A stretch of 35,426 nt of DNA, from positions 1 to 35,426 of the forward strand of contig CANIPU010000025.1 in NCBI GenBank assembly GCA_947469485.1, read 5' to 3'. Made by a program: the position numbers and the translations under genes. Under the pieces are notes generated by a model. The model worked only from the letters and a program-made list of their open reading frames with translations. It did no database searches and was not told the origin of the DNA. Source of the DNA: Chitinophagaceae bacterium (lineage in GTDB: Bacteria; Bacteroidota; Bacteroidia; Chitinophagales; UBA10324). How positions within the stretch are numbered: the stretch's first letter is position 1; each line of letters begins with the position of its first letter. This document shows, piece after piece, positions 27,350-33,159 of the stretch.

Positions 27350-27379
27350 TTTGAGGGTAAAAAGTATTTTATACATTTG
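27350..27379 (+). promoter_or_regulatory. Bacteroidota promoter for the tRNA-Ser/tRNA-Pro unit
   Basis: TTTG (27350-27353), an 18-base spacer and TACATTTG (27372-27379) form an almost ideal copy of the phylum consensus TTTG-N19-TAnnTTTG. The expected transcript start falls a few bases before the tRNA-Ser 5' end at 27391. Confidence 0.8.
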
Positions 27380-27390
27380 CCCGCATAATA

Positions 27391-27481
27391 GGAGAGGTGC
27401 CTGAGTGGCCGAAAGGGCCGGTTTGCTAAACCGTTATACGAGCTTAAACTTGTATCGAGGGTTCGAATCCCTCCCTCTCCG
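27391..27481 (+). tRNA. tRNA-Ser (anticodon GCT)
   Basis: A complete cloverleaf can be folded: acceptor GGAGAGG paired with CCTCTCC, D-arm around CTGAGTGGCCGAAAGGG, anticodon stem CCGGT/ACCG with loop TTGCTAA (anticodon GCT, reading AGC and AGT), a long serine-type variable arm (TATACGAGCTTAAACTTGTATC), and T-arm GAGGG TTCGAAT CCCTC. The discriminator is G, as for serine tRNAs. The 3' CCA is not encoded. Confidence 0.95.
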
Positions 27482-27530
27482 CACCAGTTAGTTCTTTAAA
27501 TAGATTAAGTTCTTTAAATGGAAATAAGTT

Positions 27531-27604
27531 CGGGGTGTAGCGCAGTTGGCTAGCGTACCTGCTTTGGGAGCAGGGGGTCCCTGGTTCGAGTCCAGGTACC
27601 CCGA
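27531..27604 (+). tRNA. tRNA-Pro (anticodon TGG)
   Basis: A complete cloverleaf: acceptor CGGGGTG paired with TACCCCG (one G-T pair), D-arm TAGCGCAGTTGGCTAGCG, anticodon stem CCTGC/GCAGG with loop TTTGGGA (anticodon TGG), T-arm CCTGG TTCGAGT CCAGG. The first pair C-G and discriminator A are typical for proline. CCA is not encoded. It lies 49 bases after tRNA-Ser and is followed at once by a terminator. Confidence 0.95.
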
Positions 27605-27605
27605 C

Positions 27606-27640
27606 AAAGGGCGATGAAATTTCATCGCCCTTTTTATTTT
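27606..27640 (+). terminator. Rho-independent terminator of the tRNA unit
   Basis: The palindrome AAAGGGCGATGAAA/TTTCATCGCCCTTT at 27606-27633 is perfect over 14 bases per arm and runs into a T-rich tail to 27640. It begins two bases after the tRNA-Pro discriminator base. It could also serve the minus-strand gene ending at 27685. Confidence 0.88.
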
Positions 27641-27684
27641 ATATAATTCTGAAAAATAGAAGTTGAATATTTATAATTTTCTTT

Positions 27685-28092
27685 TTAATCTCCCTTCGGG
27701 TCAGCTTTTTCTTTTGAGAGTATTTCAATTACTGTAATATTAATATCGGGAGCATCCATTGGTGGATTTTTAACTTTCTTCTTCTGCACCCGAAGGTTAT
27801 AGATATAACCCGGCTCGTAATTAAAACCTGAAATGTATTCATAGGTCATTTTCCATTTATCAGTACCTATTAAATCGCCTTCCTGTATTTGAAAGCAATC
27901 GGTTTGACCCTCGTAACCGGTGCAGGGTATTTTATTTTCTTTAACCCGAAGGTTGGTTTTTTTTGGAATGACCTGTTGCCTGGTTTCTGTTGATTGAGCT
28001 TTGCAATCAGCAGTAAGAAGCAGTGCGCAGAGCACCACAAAGCAGGAGAGCATACCTCTTGTCTTGTTTGTTAATTGATGAGTTTTTTTCAT
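27685..28092 (-). CDS. Secreted DUF4377 domain protein
   Basis: A 135-residue protein with an N-terminal export signal (hydrophobic MLSCFVVLCALLLTADCKA) and a small domain resembling DUF4377: PCTGYEGQTDCFQIQEGD, WKMTYEYISGFNYEPGYIY, NLRVQKKKVKNPPMDAPD and VIEILSKE. In other bacteria this domain is found next to META/HslJ domains in lipoproteins; its role is unknown. The cysteine in TADC does not fit a lipobox well (Asp before Cys). The start ATG overlaps the stop of the TonB-C gene by 4 bases (ATGA), so the two are probably co-translated. Confidence 0.8.
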   Translation of the reverse strand: MKKTHQLTNKTRGMLSCFVVLCALLLTADCKAQSTETRQQVIPKKTNLRVKENKIPCTGYEGQTDCFQIQEGDLIGTDKWKMTYEYISGFNYEPGYIYNLRVQKKKVKNPPMDAPDINITVIEILSKEKADPKGD

Positions 28093-28502
28093 TGTGGTTT
28101 TATCTTGAACGGTACACCTAAAAAATATTCGGCTTCAACTGGCTTGCCGTTTTTTGTTGCCGGAATCCAGTGAGGCATAGTGTACATTAACCGTACCGCT
28201 TCCTTGGCCAGGTTGGGTGCATATGGTACTCCGTTAAGCAGTTGCACATTGGTAACTGCTCCACTGGTGTCAACAATAAATTTCAGGTAAACACCGCCTT
28301 GCAATCCCTTCGATTTTTCGGGCTCGGGATACCGAACACTATCGGCAAAGAACTGAAGCATGGCAGTGGGGCCGCCGGGATACTGCGGCGCTGTATCATA
28401 TGCCGGTTCACGCATGTTGCAAGGCAATGGGTTTTCGCCTTCCTGAGCAAAACAGTGAGAGCTTAATATCAAGAGAGCGATTAGGAAACCGAGTGACTTC
28501 AT
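28089..28502 (-). CDS. Secreted TonB C-terminal domain protein
   Basis: A 137-residue protein with a signal peptide (MKSLGFLIALLILSSHCFA) and a TonB_C-like domain (about residues 35-135: PQYPGGPTAMLQFFADSVRYP, GGVYLKFIVDTSGAVTNVQ, and MPHWIPATKNGKPVEAEY). Unlike true TonB it has no transmembrane anchor or proline-rich spacer; such proteins are common in the phylum and their role is unknown. An upstream ATG at 28529 would add nine residues, but I prefer ATG 28502: the signal peptide begins there and an exact -7 promoter element overlaps the extra codons. Confidence 0.83.
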   Translation of the reverse strand: MKSLGFLIALLILSSHCFAQEGENPLPCNMREPAYDTAPQYPGGPTAMLQFFADSVRYPEPEKSKGLQGGVYLKFIVDTSGAVTNVQLLNGVPYAPNLAKEAVRLMYTMPHWIPATKNGKPVEAEYFLGVPFKIKPQ

Positions 28503-28516
28503 TTTTTCAACTCTAA

Positions 28517-28524
28517 CAAACCTA
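28517..28524 (-). promoter_or_regulatory. Candidate -7 promoter element for the TonB-C/DUF4377 pair
   Basis: On the minus strand the bases read TAGGTTTG, an exact TAnnTTTG match, 14 bases before ATG 28502. No good -33 box is visible at the right distance, where the heptamer-repeat hairpin lies. Confidence 0.4.
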
Positions 28525-28539
28525 CACATTAGTGAAAAA

Positions 28540-28598
28540 CTAATAGTGAATAGTGAACAATTTATTTAGCTATAACTGTATTCACTTTTCACTATTAA
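28540..28598. repeat. Heptamer-repeat hairpin (first heptamer cluster)
   Basis: Left arm 28540-28559 and right arm 28577-28598 pair over 18 of 19 positions with a 2-base bulge and a 17-base loop. The right arm belongs to a run of heptamers continuing to 28617 (CTTTTCA, CTATTAA twice, CTATTCA, CTCACTC); the left arm is the same heptamer type in reverse orientation. The stop codon (TGA, minus strand) of the gene at 28614-29492 lies inside the run. The hairpin could act as a transcript end for that gene. Confidence 0.75.
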
Positions 28599-28613
28599 CT
28601 ATTAACTATTCAC

Positions 28614-29492
28614 TCACTCTTTCACCACTTTCTTCACCATGCTGCCTTTATCGGTTACTACCTCCACGAAGTAGATACCGGTAGCAAATGATTTCATATT
28701 GATGATTTGAGATTGCTGATATATGGCAGCAGTATAAACAACCTCGGCAAGAGTATTGGTGAGTGTGATGGTGCCCTTGCTTACCGGAGTATTGAATTGG
28801 ATGGTTATGAAATCGGTTGTGAAATTAATAAGAGCAATTTTTTCACTACTAATATCAGTTGTATTTAAAAATTGTGTTACCCCAGCAGGAATTGGACTAT
28901 TGGGTTGTGAATGGTAAGCGTATTCTTTAAATTTTAAAAAAGACCTGTTTCCCTGTCTTCCAATTTCAAGTCTTATCCAGCCATAGTATTTATTTCCCGA
29001 AACATCTAATTGAACTCCCAAATAAGAATCTTGGCTATCCAACCATAAACCACTTGCCCCGTAAATATTAGGAAGTCCCCAATTATGAAGAAAATGACTG
29101 TATGAAAGCACTCCAGAAATTTGAAAGTTACCTGAATTATTAATTAGCTCACCATAGGAAAGTGGAACAGGTAAAGTATCATTATTAACAGGGCATAATA
29201 TTTTATTTACACCAACTGGAACCACTTCATTAAGGTTTAATTTATAATCGAACCAATCCCCATAAGCTCCGCTTGTAGTATGTTCATGATGATTTACCTG
29301 ATGAAAATTAAAGTCATCAATCCCATCATTATTTAAATCTATATAATGATTTGAATCTCCCCAATTCATTAATTGAGAGTCAGGATTTACATCCGTATAA
29401 ATAATCTGCGCACTTGCAATATTTGGATGAGCTAAGACCGAACCTGCGAGGGCTGTATATCCTGCAATTTTTTTCTTCAGCGAGTCAGTCAT
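28614..29492 (-). CDS. T9SS sorting-domain surface protein
   Basis: A 292-residue protein. Residues 1-29 resemble an export signal of unusual, less hydrophobic type (MTDSLKKKIAGYTALAGSV, then AHPNIASAQ), followed by a region with an acidic calcium-binding-like stretch (DLNNDGIDDFNF) and a segment that may be a carbohydrate- or surface-binding beta domain (YLGVQLDVSGNKYYGWIRLEIG). The last 75 residues are a Por-secretion-tail (INFTTDFITIQFN, GTITLTNTLAEVVYTA, FATGIYFVEVVTDKGS, KKVVKE). It should be exported through Sec and then T9SS to the surface. The mature domain occurs in proteins annotated as T9SS surface proteins of unknown function. It is flanked on both sides by heptamer repeats. Confidence 0.82.
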   Translation of the reverse strand: MTDSLKKKIAGYTALAGSVLAHPNIASAQIIYTDVNPDSQLMNWGDSNHYIDLNNDGIDDFNFHQVNHHEHTTSGAYGDWFDYKLNLNEVVPVGVNKILCPVNNDTLPVPLSYGELINNSGNFQISGVLSYSHFLHNWGLPNIYGASGLWLDSQDSYLGVQLDVSGNKYYGWIRLEIGRQGNRSFLKFKEYAYHSQPNSPIPAGVTQFLNTTDISSEKIALINFTTDFITIQFNTPVSKGTITLTNTLAEVVYTAAIYQQSQIINMKSFATGIYFVEVVTDKGSMVKKVVKE

Positions 29493-29543
29493 ATAACCAC
29501 CATTTGAATTCGGAGTTTAAAGTTAACTTATTTTATTACTTCA

Positions 29544-29669
29544 CTCTTAACTGTTCACTTTTAACTATTCACTTTTCATTAAACTGTATTCACTCTTAAC
29601 TACTCACTCTTAACTACTCACTCTTAACTACTCACTCTTAACTATTCACTTTTCACTAAACTGTATTCA
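29544..29669 (+). repeat. Heptamer-phased tandem repeat array (18 x 7 bases)
   Basis: The array reads as units of 14, 14, 21, 14, 14, 14, 14 and 21 bases, all multiples of seven. The four central units (29593-29648) are CTCTTAACTACTCA three times, then once with one change. The 21-base units at 29572-29592 and 29649-29669 differ by a single base and contain AAACTGTATTCA, a sequence that also occurs (as AACTGTATTCA) at 28574-28584 in the first cluster. The heptamers fit CTNYTMA. The array lies between the T9SS gene and the HTH gene and ends just before the stop of the latter. Confidence 0.85.
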
Positions 29670-29673
29670 GTTT

Positions 29674-30042
29674 CTACTTCCCCGCCACCACTTCCTTCAG
29701 CCAGTCTCTTTCCTTTATCACATCAATTAATTGTTTTTCCATTTCATCTATCTGTTGCAGTAACTGTTTCTCGGCTTTGGTGGTGCGAATGTTTTCGGGC
29801 AGCAACTGAAAATAATTTTCGAGCAGGTTGGTTTGCAGGTGTATGCTAAGGGCTATGAGCAAACTGATGTGGTGGTCTTTGCGCCTGAGTGCCCGACTCA
29901 AAAAACTTCCATCGTTTCCCATTATTTGCGACAGGTGATGTACTGTGGTTTCATTGCGCTGCGCAAGCATTTTTACTACCAATGGTAAATTAATGCGCCG
30001 CGCCTGTTCGGCTATGTGTTTTTTAGTTAGTGCGCCCTTCAT
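29674..30042 (-). CDS. Small HTH-like protein with C-terminal coiled coil
   Basis: A 122-residue protein. Residues about 14-80 form a helical domain resembling an XRE-type helix-turn-helix (LPLVVKMLAQRNETTVHHLS, QIMGNDGSFLSRALRRKDHH, ISLLIALSIHLQTN), and residues 85-118 a heptad-patterned coiled coil (AEKQLLQQIDEMEKQLIDVI). It may bind DNA as a dimer through the coiled coil; this is inference. The start is ATG 30042; an in-frame TTG at 30075 would add eleven mostly polar residues and is less likely. The gene ends four bases from the heptamer array. No target is known. Confidence 0.7.
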   Translation of the reverse strand: MKGALTKKHIAEQARRINLPLVVKMLAQRNETTVHHLSQIMGNDGSFLSRALRRKDHHISLLIALSIHLQTNLLENYFQLLPENIRTTKAEKQLLQQIDEMEKQLIDVIKERDWLKEVVAGK

Positions 30043-30075
30043 TTGTTTTTTCTTTTGGTTGAAATTTATTTTCAA

Positions 30076-30262
30076 ATTTTAATTGCCTCTTGCCTTGCCT
30101 ATTTGGCAAGCAGGTGTGCTTATTTGGTTGGTAGTGATGCTGAAATGGAAAGCCGTATTGCCCGAAATGCACAACCACTTGCTGAAACTGCATTGCGTAA
30201 TTCAAATTATGAATCTCTTTTTTCCAATAATGCATGCACCATTGCCATTTATGTTTCAATGT
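30076..30262. other. Non-coding gap with a short palindrome
   Basis: This gap between the HTH gene and the next terminator holds a short hairpin CTTGCC-TATTT-GGCAAG at 30094-30110. The palindrome followed by CAGGTG resembles small palindromic repeats seen in Bacteroidota intergenic regions, though only one copy is present here. Short open frames on both strands lack recognisable domains and are not called. Confidence 0.4.
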
Positions 30263-30302
30263 AAAAAAAAATAAAACCCCGAAACAAAATGTTACGGGGT
30301 TT
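30263..30302 (-). terminator. Rho-independent terminator of the G+C-rich orphan gene
   Basis: On the minus strand AACCCCG (arm 30296-30302) pairs with CGGGGTT (arm 30275-30281), with a further 3-base GTT/AAC pairing inside the loop, followed by a T-rich tail to 30263. It starts 18 bases after the stop codon of the gene at 30320. Confidence 0.8.
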
Positions 30303-30319
30303 GTGTGGTTAAAATTCAA

Positions 30320-31258
30320 TTAACTGAAGGTGACTTTGTAAGCCCCGGTACTCAGGCTCGAATTGCGCACCATGAGTGAATCGCCGCTGGTGTGCAGGTC
30401 GGTAATGGGGTGGTTTTGCGTGTCGCCCGCCGCCACGGAAAGCGCAGTGCCAACCTGCGCGCCGCTTTCCATGAGCAAGAACAGGAGGTCAACGGCGCCG
30501 GTGTTTTCGAGCTTCAGGTTAATGGCTGCATCGTACACAATGGAGCGCACCAGTTTGCTTTCGCCGGAGTTTACTGTGCCGCTGCTCACGCTGCCGCCGC
30601 TGCTGCCAGCATCGTCAATTTTGCGGCAGGCATAGTAGCCATCATACAGAATGGTAAAATCGAACTCGAGCAGGTTCATTTCAATATCAATTAAATCAAT
30701 AATATCGTGCAGCTCGGTTATGTTGCGCTCCACGGCGCGGTTATACGAGCTGGCATCGCCGGTAAGCATGCGGGGCGTGCCCACCAGGTTTCGAAACTCG
30801 CCAAGGTTGGTGTTGTGCGCTGTATGCAGCGTGTTGGTGTAACCGAGCACAATAATGGCCGCCTTTACAGTGGCATCGTTAGCGGTATCGTACACCAGTT
30901 TTGAGTTTTCGTAAAAAAAATTGTCGTCCATTTTATCGAGCGCGCTCTTGTTAAAGTTTATGCGCTGCGCCCTGCGCTTATCGGGCAGGGCTAAAAAATA
31001 TTTCACTAAGTAGGGTATCACACGGCGGGTGCTTTCGTTCAGTTCGGTGCGCTCGTCGTTTTTGGCAATGGTTTGCCCCGTGTTATCAAGGTTGGCGGTG
31101 GTGTCGTTAGCAAGTATTTCGTCAATCTTGGTGCGCAGTGTTGTACGCAATGCATTAGCGGCCACAGCAGGAGTGGCGGCTATGTCGGTGGCTTTTAGCA
31201 AAATGAAAGCATCGGTTTTTTCGCACATGCTTACATAAGCTCGTTTGTTGTCGTCCAT
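30320..31258 (-). CDS. Uncharacterised G+C-rich gene, helical domain plus C-terminal beta domain
   Basis: A 312-residue protein that I do not recognise. There is no signal peptide or membrane segment. The first 225 residues look helical (VAANALRTTLRTKIDEILAN, RRVIPYLVKYFLALPDKRRA, and NITELHDIIDLIDIEMNLLE); then comes a Ser/Gly-rich linker (DAGSSGGSVSSGTVNSGESK, about 226-245) and a 70-residue C-terminal segment with alternating hydrophobic strands (INLKLENTGAVDLLFLL, SLMVRNSSLSTGAYKVTFS) suggesting a beta-sandwich. Base composition is striking: 74 of the 120 bases at 30361-30480 are G or C, against 19 of 60 in a stretch of dnaA, which points to acquisition from elsewhere or strong composition constraint. 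It is divergent from a small XRE regulator and has its own terminator. Confidence 0.8.
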   Translation of the reverse strand: MDDNKRAYVSMCEKTDAFILLKATDIAATPAVAANALRTTLRTKIDEILANDTTANLDNTGQTIAKNDERTELNESTRRVIPYLVKYFLALPDKRRAQRINFNKSALDKMDDNFFYENSKLVYDTANDATVKAAIIVLGYTNTLHTAHNTNLGEFRNLVGTPRMLTGDASSYNRAVERNITELHDIIDLIDIEMNLLEFDFTILYDGYYACRKIDDAGSSGGSVSSGTVNSGESKLVRSIVYDAAINLKLENTGAVDLLFLLMESGAQVGTALSVAAGDTQNHPITDLHTSGDSLMVRNSSLSTGAYKVTFS

Positions 31259-31329
31259 GATTTTGGGTTGGGTTTTAGTTTTTTGTGATTGATGATTGTG
31301 AACCGAAAATTAGAGGGTCGTATAGTTTG

Positions 31330-31355
31330 AAAGTTTGGTTTAAAACCCAAACTTT
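31330..31355. promoter_or_regulatory. Inverted repeat, candidate operator
   Basis: AAAGTTTGG (31330-31338) and CCAAACTTT (31347-31355) form a perfect 9-base inverted repeat with an 8-base spacer. It lies in the 144-base divergent region between the G+C-rich orphan and the XRE gene, 47 bases before the XRE start, where an autoregulating XRE protein would be expected to bind. Confidence 0.55.
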
Positions 31356-31402
31356 GGTTTTATAAAAAGAAAAATATTAGTGACCTGAAAAACATCTTGT
31401 TT

Positions 31403-31618
31403 ATGCTTGGTGCAAAAAAGTCAATTGGAAAAAAGATTGTATTGCTTCGGGAAAAAAAAGGATGGAGTCAGATTCGACTCAGTACTGAGAGCGGAGTTGA
31501 CAACAGTGATTTGTCAAGAATAGAACACGGCAATAAAAATTTGTGTATTGATACACTTGAAAAAATATATACGGCGCTTGGCATAAGCTACCAAGAGTTT
31601 TTTTCGGAGTTGGAATAG
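31403..31618 (+). CDS. Small XRE-family transcriptional regulator
   Basis: A 71-residue protein made up of little more than an HTH_3 DNA-binding domain: IGKKIVLLREKKGWSQIRLS, TESGVDNSDLSRIEHGNKNL, CIDTLEKIYTALGISYQEFF. The recognition helix region is SDLSRIEHG. I chose ATG 31403 over an in-frame TTG at 31397. Such minimal regulators typically control their own or a divergent gene; here the divergent gene is the G+C-rich orphan and a palindrome lies between. It converges with the Hint gene, their stops being only 6 bases apart. Confidence 0.9.
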   Translation: MLGAKKSIGKKIVLLREKKGWSQIRLSTESGVDNSDLSRIEHGNKNLCIDTLEKIYTALGISYQEFFSELE

Positions 31619-31624
31619 CGTGTG

Positions 31625-32458
31625 TCACCAACCCATTTGCAATAATTTATAAGTACTGTAACTGTTGAACAGTGTGCTGCCAATTAAAATATCATTAGCC
31701 CAGTAATAGCCGGTATCGCCCCCGGGTAAAATATCATAAGTGAAAGCATTGTTCAGTTCAGTAAAATATTTTTGAGTTACTGTGCTCTTGTCAAGAACAG
31801 TTCCTGTTTCGTACTGCGTAAGCGAAAAGTAATCGGCAGCTGCAGGATGGTCGGGAGTAACCTGCAGTTTGCGACCATCTGCAAGTTCAATGTTCAGCAT
31901 ACGGTGATTGGGTTCAACAGCAGTTTTATTAACCGCAATAAGCGGTACAATTATTTTTTCGCCTCGAGTGTTCACCGAGTAAACCGAATCGCCCTTCACC
32001 AATAACGAAACCAGCACCTGGCCTTTTGGTGTTGAAATAAAAGTGGAAGACGGCAGGCACCTGCATGAATTGGGCGTGCCTCTGAATTGTTCTTTGTCTG
32101 TTGTTTTATAAAGCACAGTGCCATCGTCTAACGAGCGAACAATCACCGGATCATCAGGCGCGGCCATAGGAATGCACACATGCTCAATTGGCCAGGTGTA
32201 AACATCCTTGGCGCGGTAGTTCTTTTTGTTATAGCCCGAATAAATAACAGTCACTTTGTTTTTTTGTGCCCAGCAACTGTTCAGGTAGCAACGAAAATCT
32301 TTGCCGGTAACCGGAGCATATTCATAATAGTCGCACTCCTGCATAATTATTGTATCGGCTTGAACAGGAGGGTTTAAATTGTTATGCTTTTGTGCACAGA
32401 TGGTAATGGAATCAATAACCAACAGTAGATATAGAAGGAAGGCAGTAGTTGTTTTCAT
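31625..32458 (-). CDS. Secreted protein with C-terminal Hint (hedgehog/intein) domain
   Basis: A 277-residue protein with a signal peptide (residues 1-22, ITICAQ), a cysteine-containing N-terminal region (about 23-131) and a Hint domain (about 134-262). Hint features: candidate nucleophile Cys134 in CRCLPSSTFISTPKG, a central NHRMLNIELADGRKL strand pair, the TxxH motif TPDHPAA (Thr201, His204), and a final strand TGYYWANDILIGS like the end of hedgehog-type domains. The C-terminal Asn followed by Cys/Ser/Thr needed for splicing is not evident, so cleavage or ester transfer at Cys134 is more likely than intein splicing. It is divergent from nothing close; ruvC lies upstream on the same strand, 81 bases away. 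The N-terminal region is not recognised. Confidence 0.82.
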   Translation of the reverse strand: MKTTTAFLLYLLLVIDSITICAQKHNNLNPPVQADTIIMQECDYYEYAPVTGKDFRCYLNSCWAQKNKVTVIYSGYNKKNYRAKDVYTWPIEHVCIPMAAPDDPVIVRSLDDGTVLYKTTDKEQFRGTPNSCRCLPSSTFISTPKGQVLVSLLVKGDSVYSVNTRGEKIIVPLIAVNKTAVEPNHRMLNIELADGRKLQVTPDHPAAADYFSLTQYETGTVLDKSTVTQKYFTELNNAFTYDILPGGDTGYYWANDILIGSTLFNSYSTYKLLQMGW

Positions 32459-32539
32459 TTAGTGGCTTTATGCAACTGTTTATTTTGTTCAGTCGAAAGT
32501 AAGATATTGAAAGAACAGAAATTCCATAAAGGCTTTGCA

Positions 32540-33118
32540 CTACTTTTTAACCCTTCCCGGATTTTCAGTAATAAAATCTTTCCAGCCGGTATAACTCTTT
32601 CCCTTGCTCACTGGTTTTCCTTTCTGAAAATGATGACACAGCGCCACAGCCATTGCATCAGTAGCATCAAAAAACTCATGCTGTTCTTTTATGGCGAGTA
32701 TGCGGCCAATCATAGCGGCCACCTGTTCCTTGCTTGCGTTACCATTTCCGGTAATGCTTTGTTTTATTTTCTTGGGTGAATATTCGAACACAGGTATTTC
32801 ATTCATCAGCGCAACTGTAATTGCTACTCCCTGCGCCCTGCCCAGTTTAAGCATACTCTGTACATTCTTCCCGAAGAAGGGAGCCTCAATGGCAAGTTCG
32901 TCGGGCTGGTACTCACGAATGGTTTGCTGCAGTCGCTGGTAAATGGTTTGCAGTTTACGATACGGGTCGGCAATTTTTGTTAGGTTCATTACATCCATCA
33001 CCACCAGTTTGTAATTATCGCCCTGCACATCCAGCAAACTGAACCCCAGAATATTGGTGCCGGGGTCAACTCCGAGTATAAGCGTATGAGGTAAGGACGA
33101 AACTATTTTCTTCAACAT
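32540..33118 (-). CDS. ruvC: Crossover junction endodeoxyribonuclease RuvC
   Basis: RuvC cuts Holliday junctions during recombination, working with RuvAB. The acidic active-site residues are present: Asp18 in GVDPGTN, Glu78 in AIEAPFF, and Asp151/Asp154 in FDATDAMAVALCHH; GNGNASKEQV is also characteristic. The reading frame is open upstream to 33325, but ATG 33118 gives a 192-residue protein of family length with the catalytic strand at the normal place, whereas the longer version adds 69 residues without family likeness and runs across the start of the divergent gene. The tail after residue 165 (KGKPVSKGKSYTGWKDF) is as usual for the phylum. Confidence 0.94.
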   Translation of the reverse strand: MLKKIVSSLPHTLILGVDPGTNILGFSLLDVQGDNYKLVVMDVMNLTKIADPYRKLQTIYQRLQQTIREYQPDELAIEAPFFGKNVQSMLKLGRAQGVAITVALMNEIPVFEYSPKKIKQSITGNGNASKEQVAAMIGRILAIKEQHEFFDATDAMAVALCHHFQKGKPVSKGKSYTGWKDFITENPGRVKK

Positions 33119-33140
33119 GAATTGAGCGTGGCTAAATGTA

Positions 33141-33148
33141 TATTTTTG
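33141..33148 (+). promoter_or_regulatory. -7 promoter element for the flippase-like gene
   Basis: TATTTTTG matches TAnnTTTG exactly, with a predicted transcript start a few bases before ATG 33160. It overlaps an upstream in-frame ATG (33136), which argues that 33160 is the true start. No -33 box at ideal spacing was found. Confidence 0.5.
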
Positions 33149-33159
33149 CCTTCGCTGTA

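Noticed and set aside
29544-29669. CRISPR array
   Set aside because: The units are 14-21 bases, contiguous and without unique spacers; no cas genes are nearby.
30043-30274. Small plus-strand genes in the gap
   Set aside because: Two overlapping frames of 63-73 codons have no recognisable domain, start site or promoter and run through the palindrome and terminator region.
30363-31238. Plus-strand genes opposite the G+C-rich orphan
   Set aside because: High G+C removes stop codons and leaves several open frames; they lack starts with support and the minus frame is the only long one, with a terminator after it.
27604-32458. Integrated element with attachment repeats at tRNA-Pro
   Set aside because: I looked for a second copy of the tRNA-Pro 3' end (GGTTCGAGTCC) in the following region and saw none; no integrase or transposase gene is present.
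31625-32458. True self-splicing intein
   Set aside because: There is no homing endonuclease, no evident C-terminal Asn plus nucleophile, and the host would be a secreted protein; a hedgehog-like Hint is the better reading.
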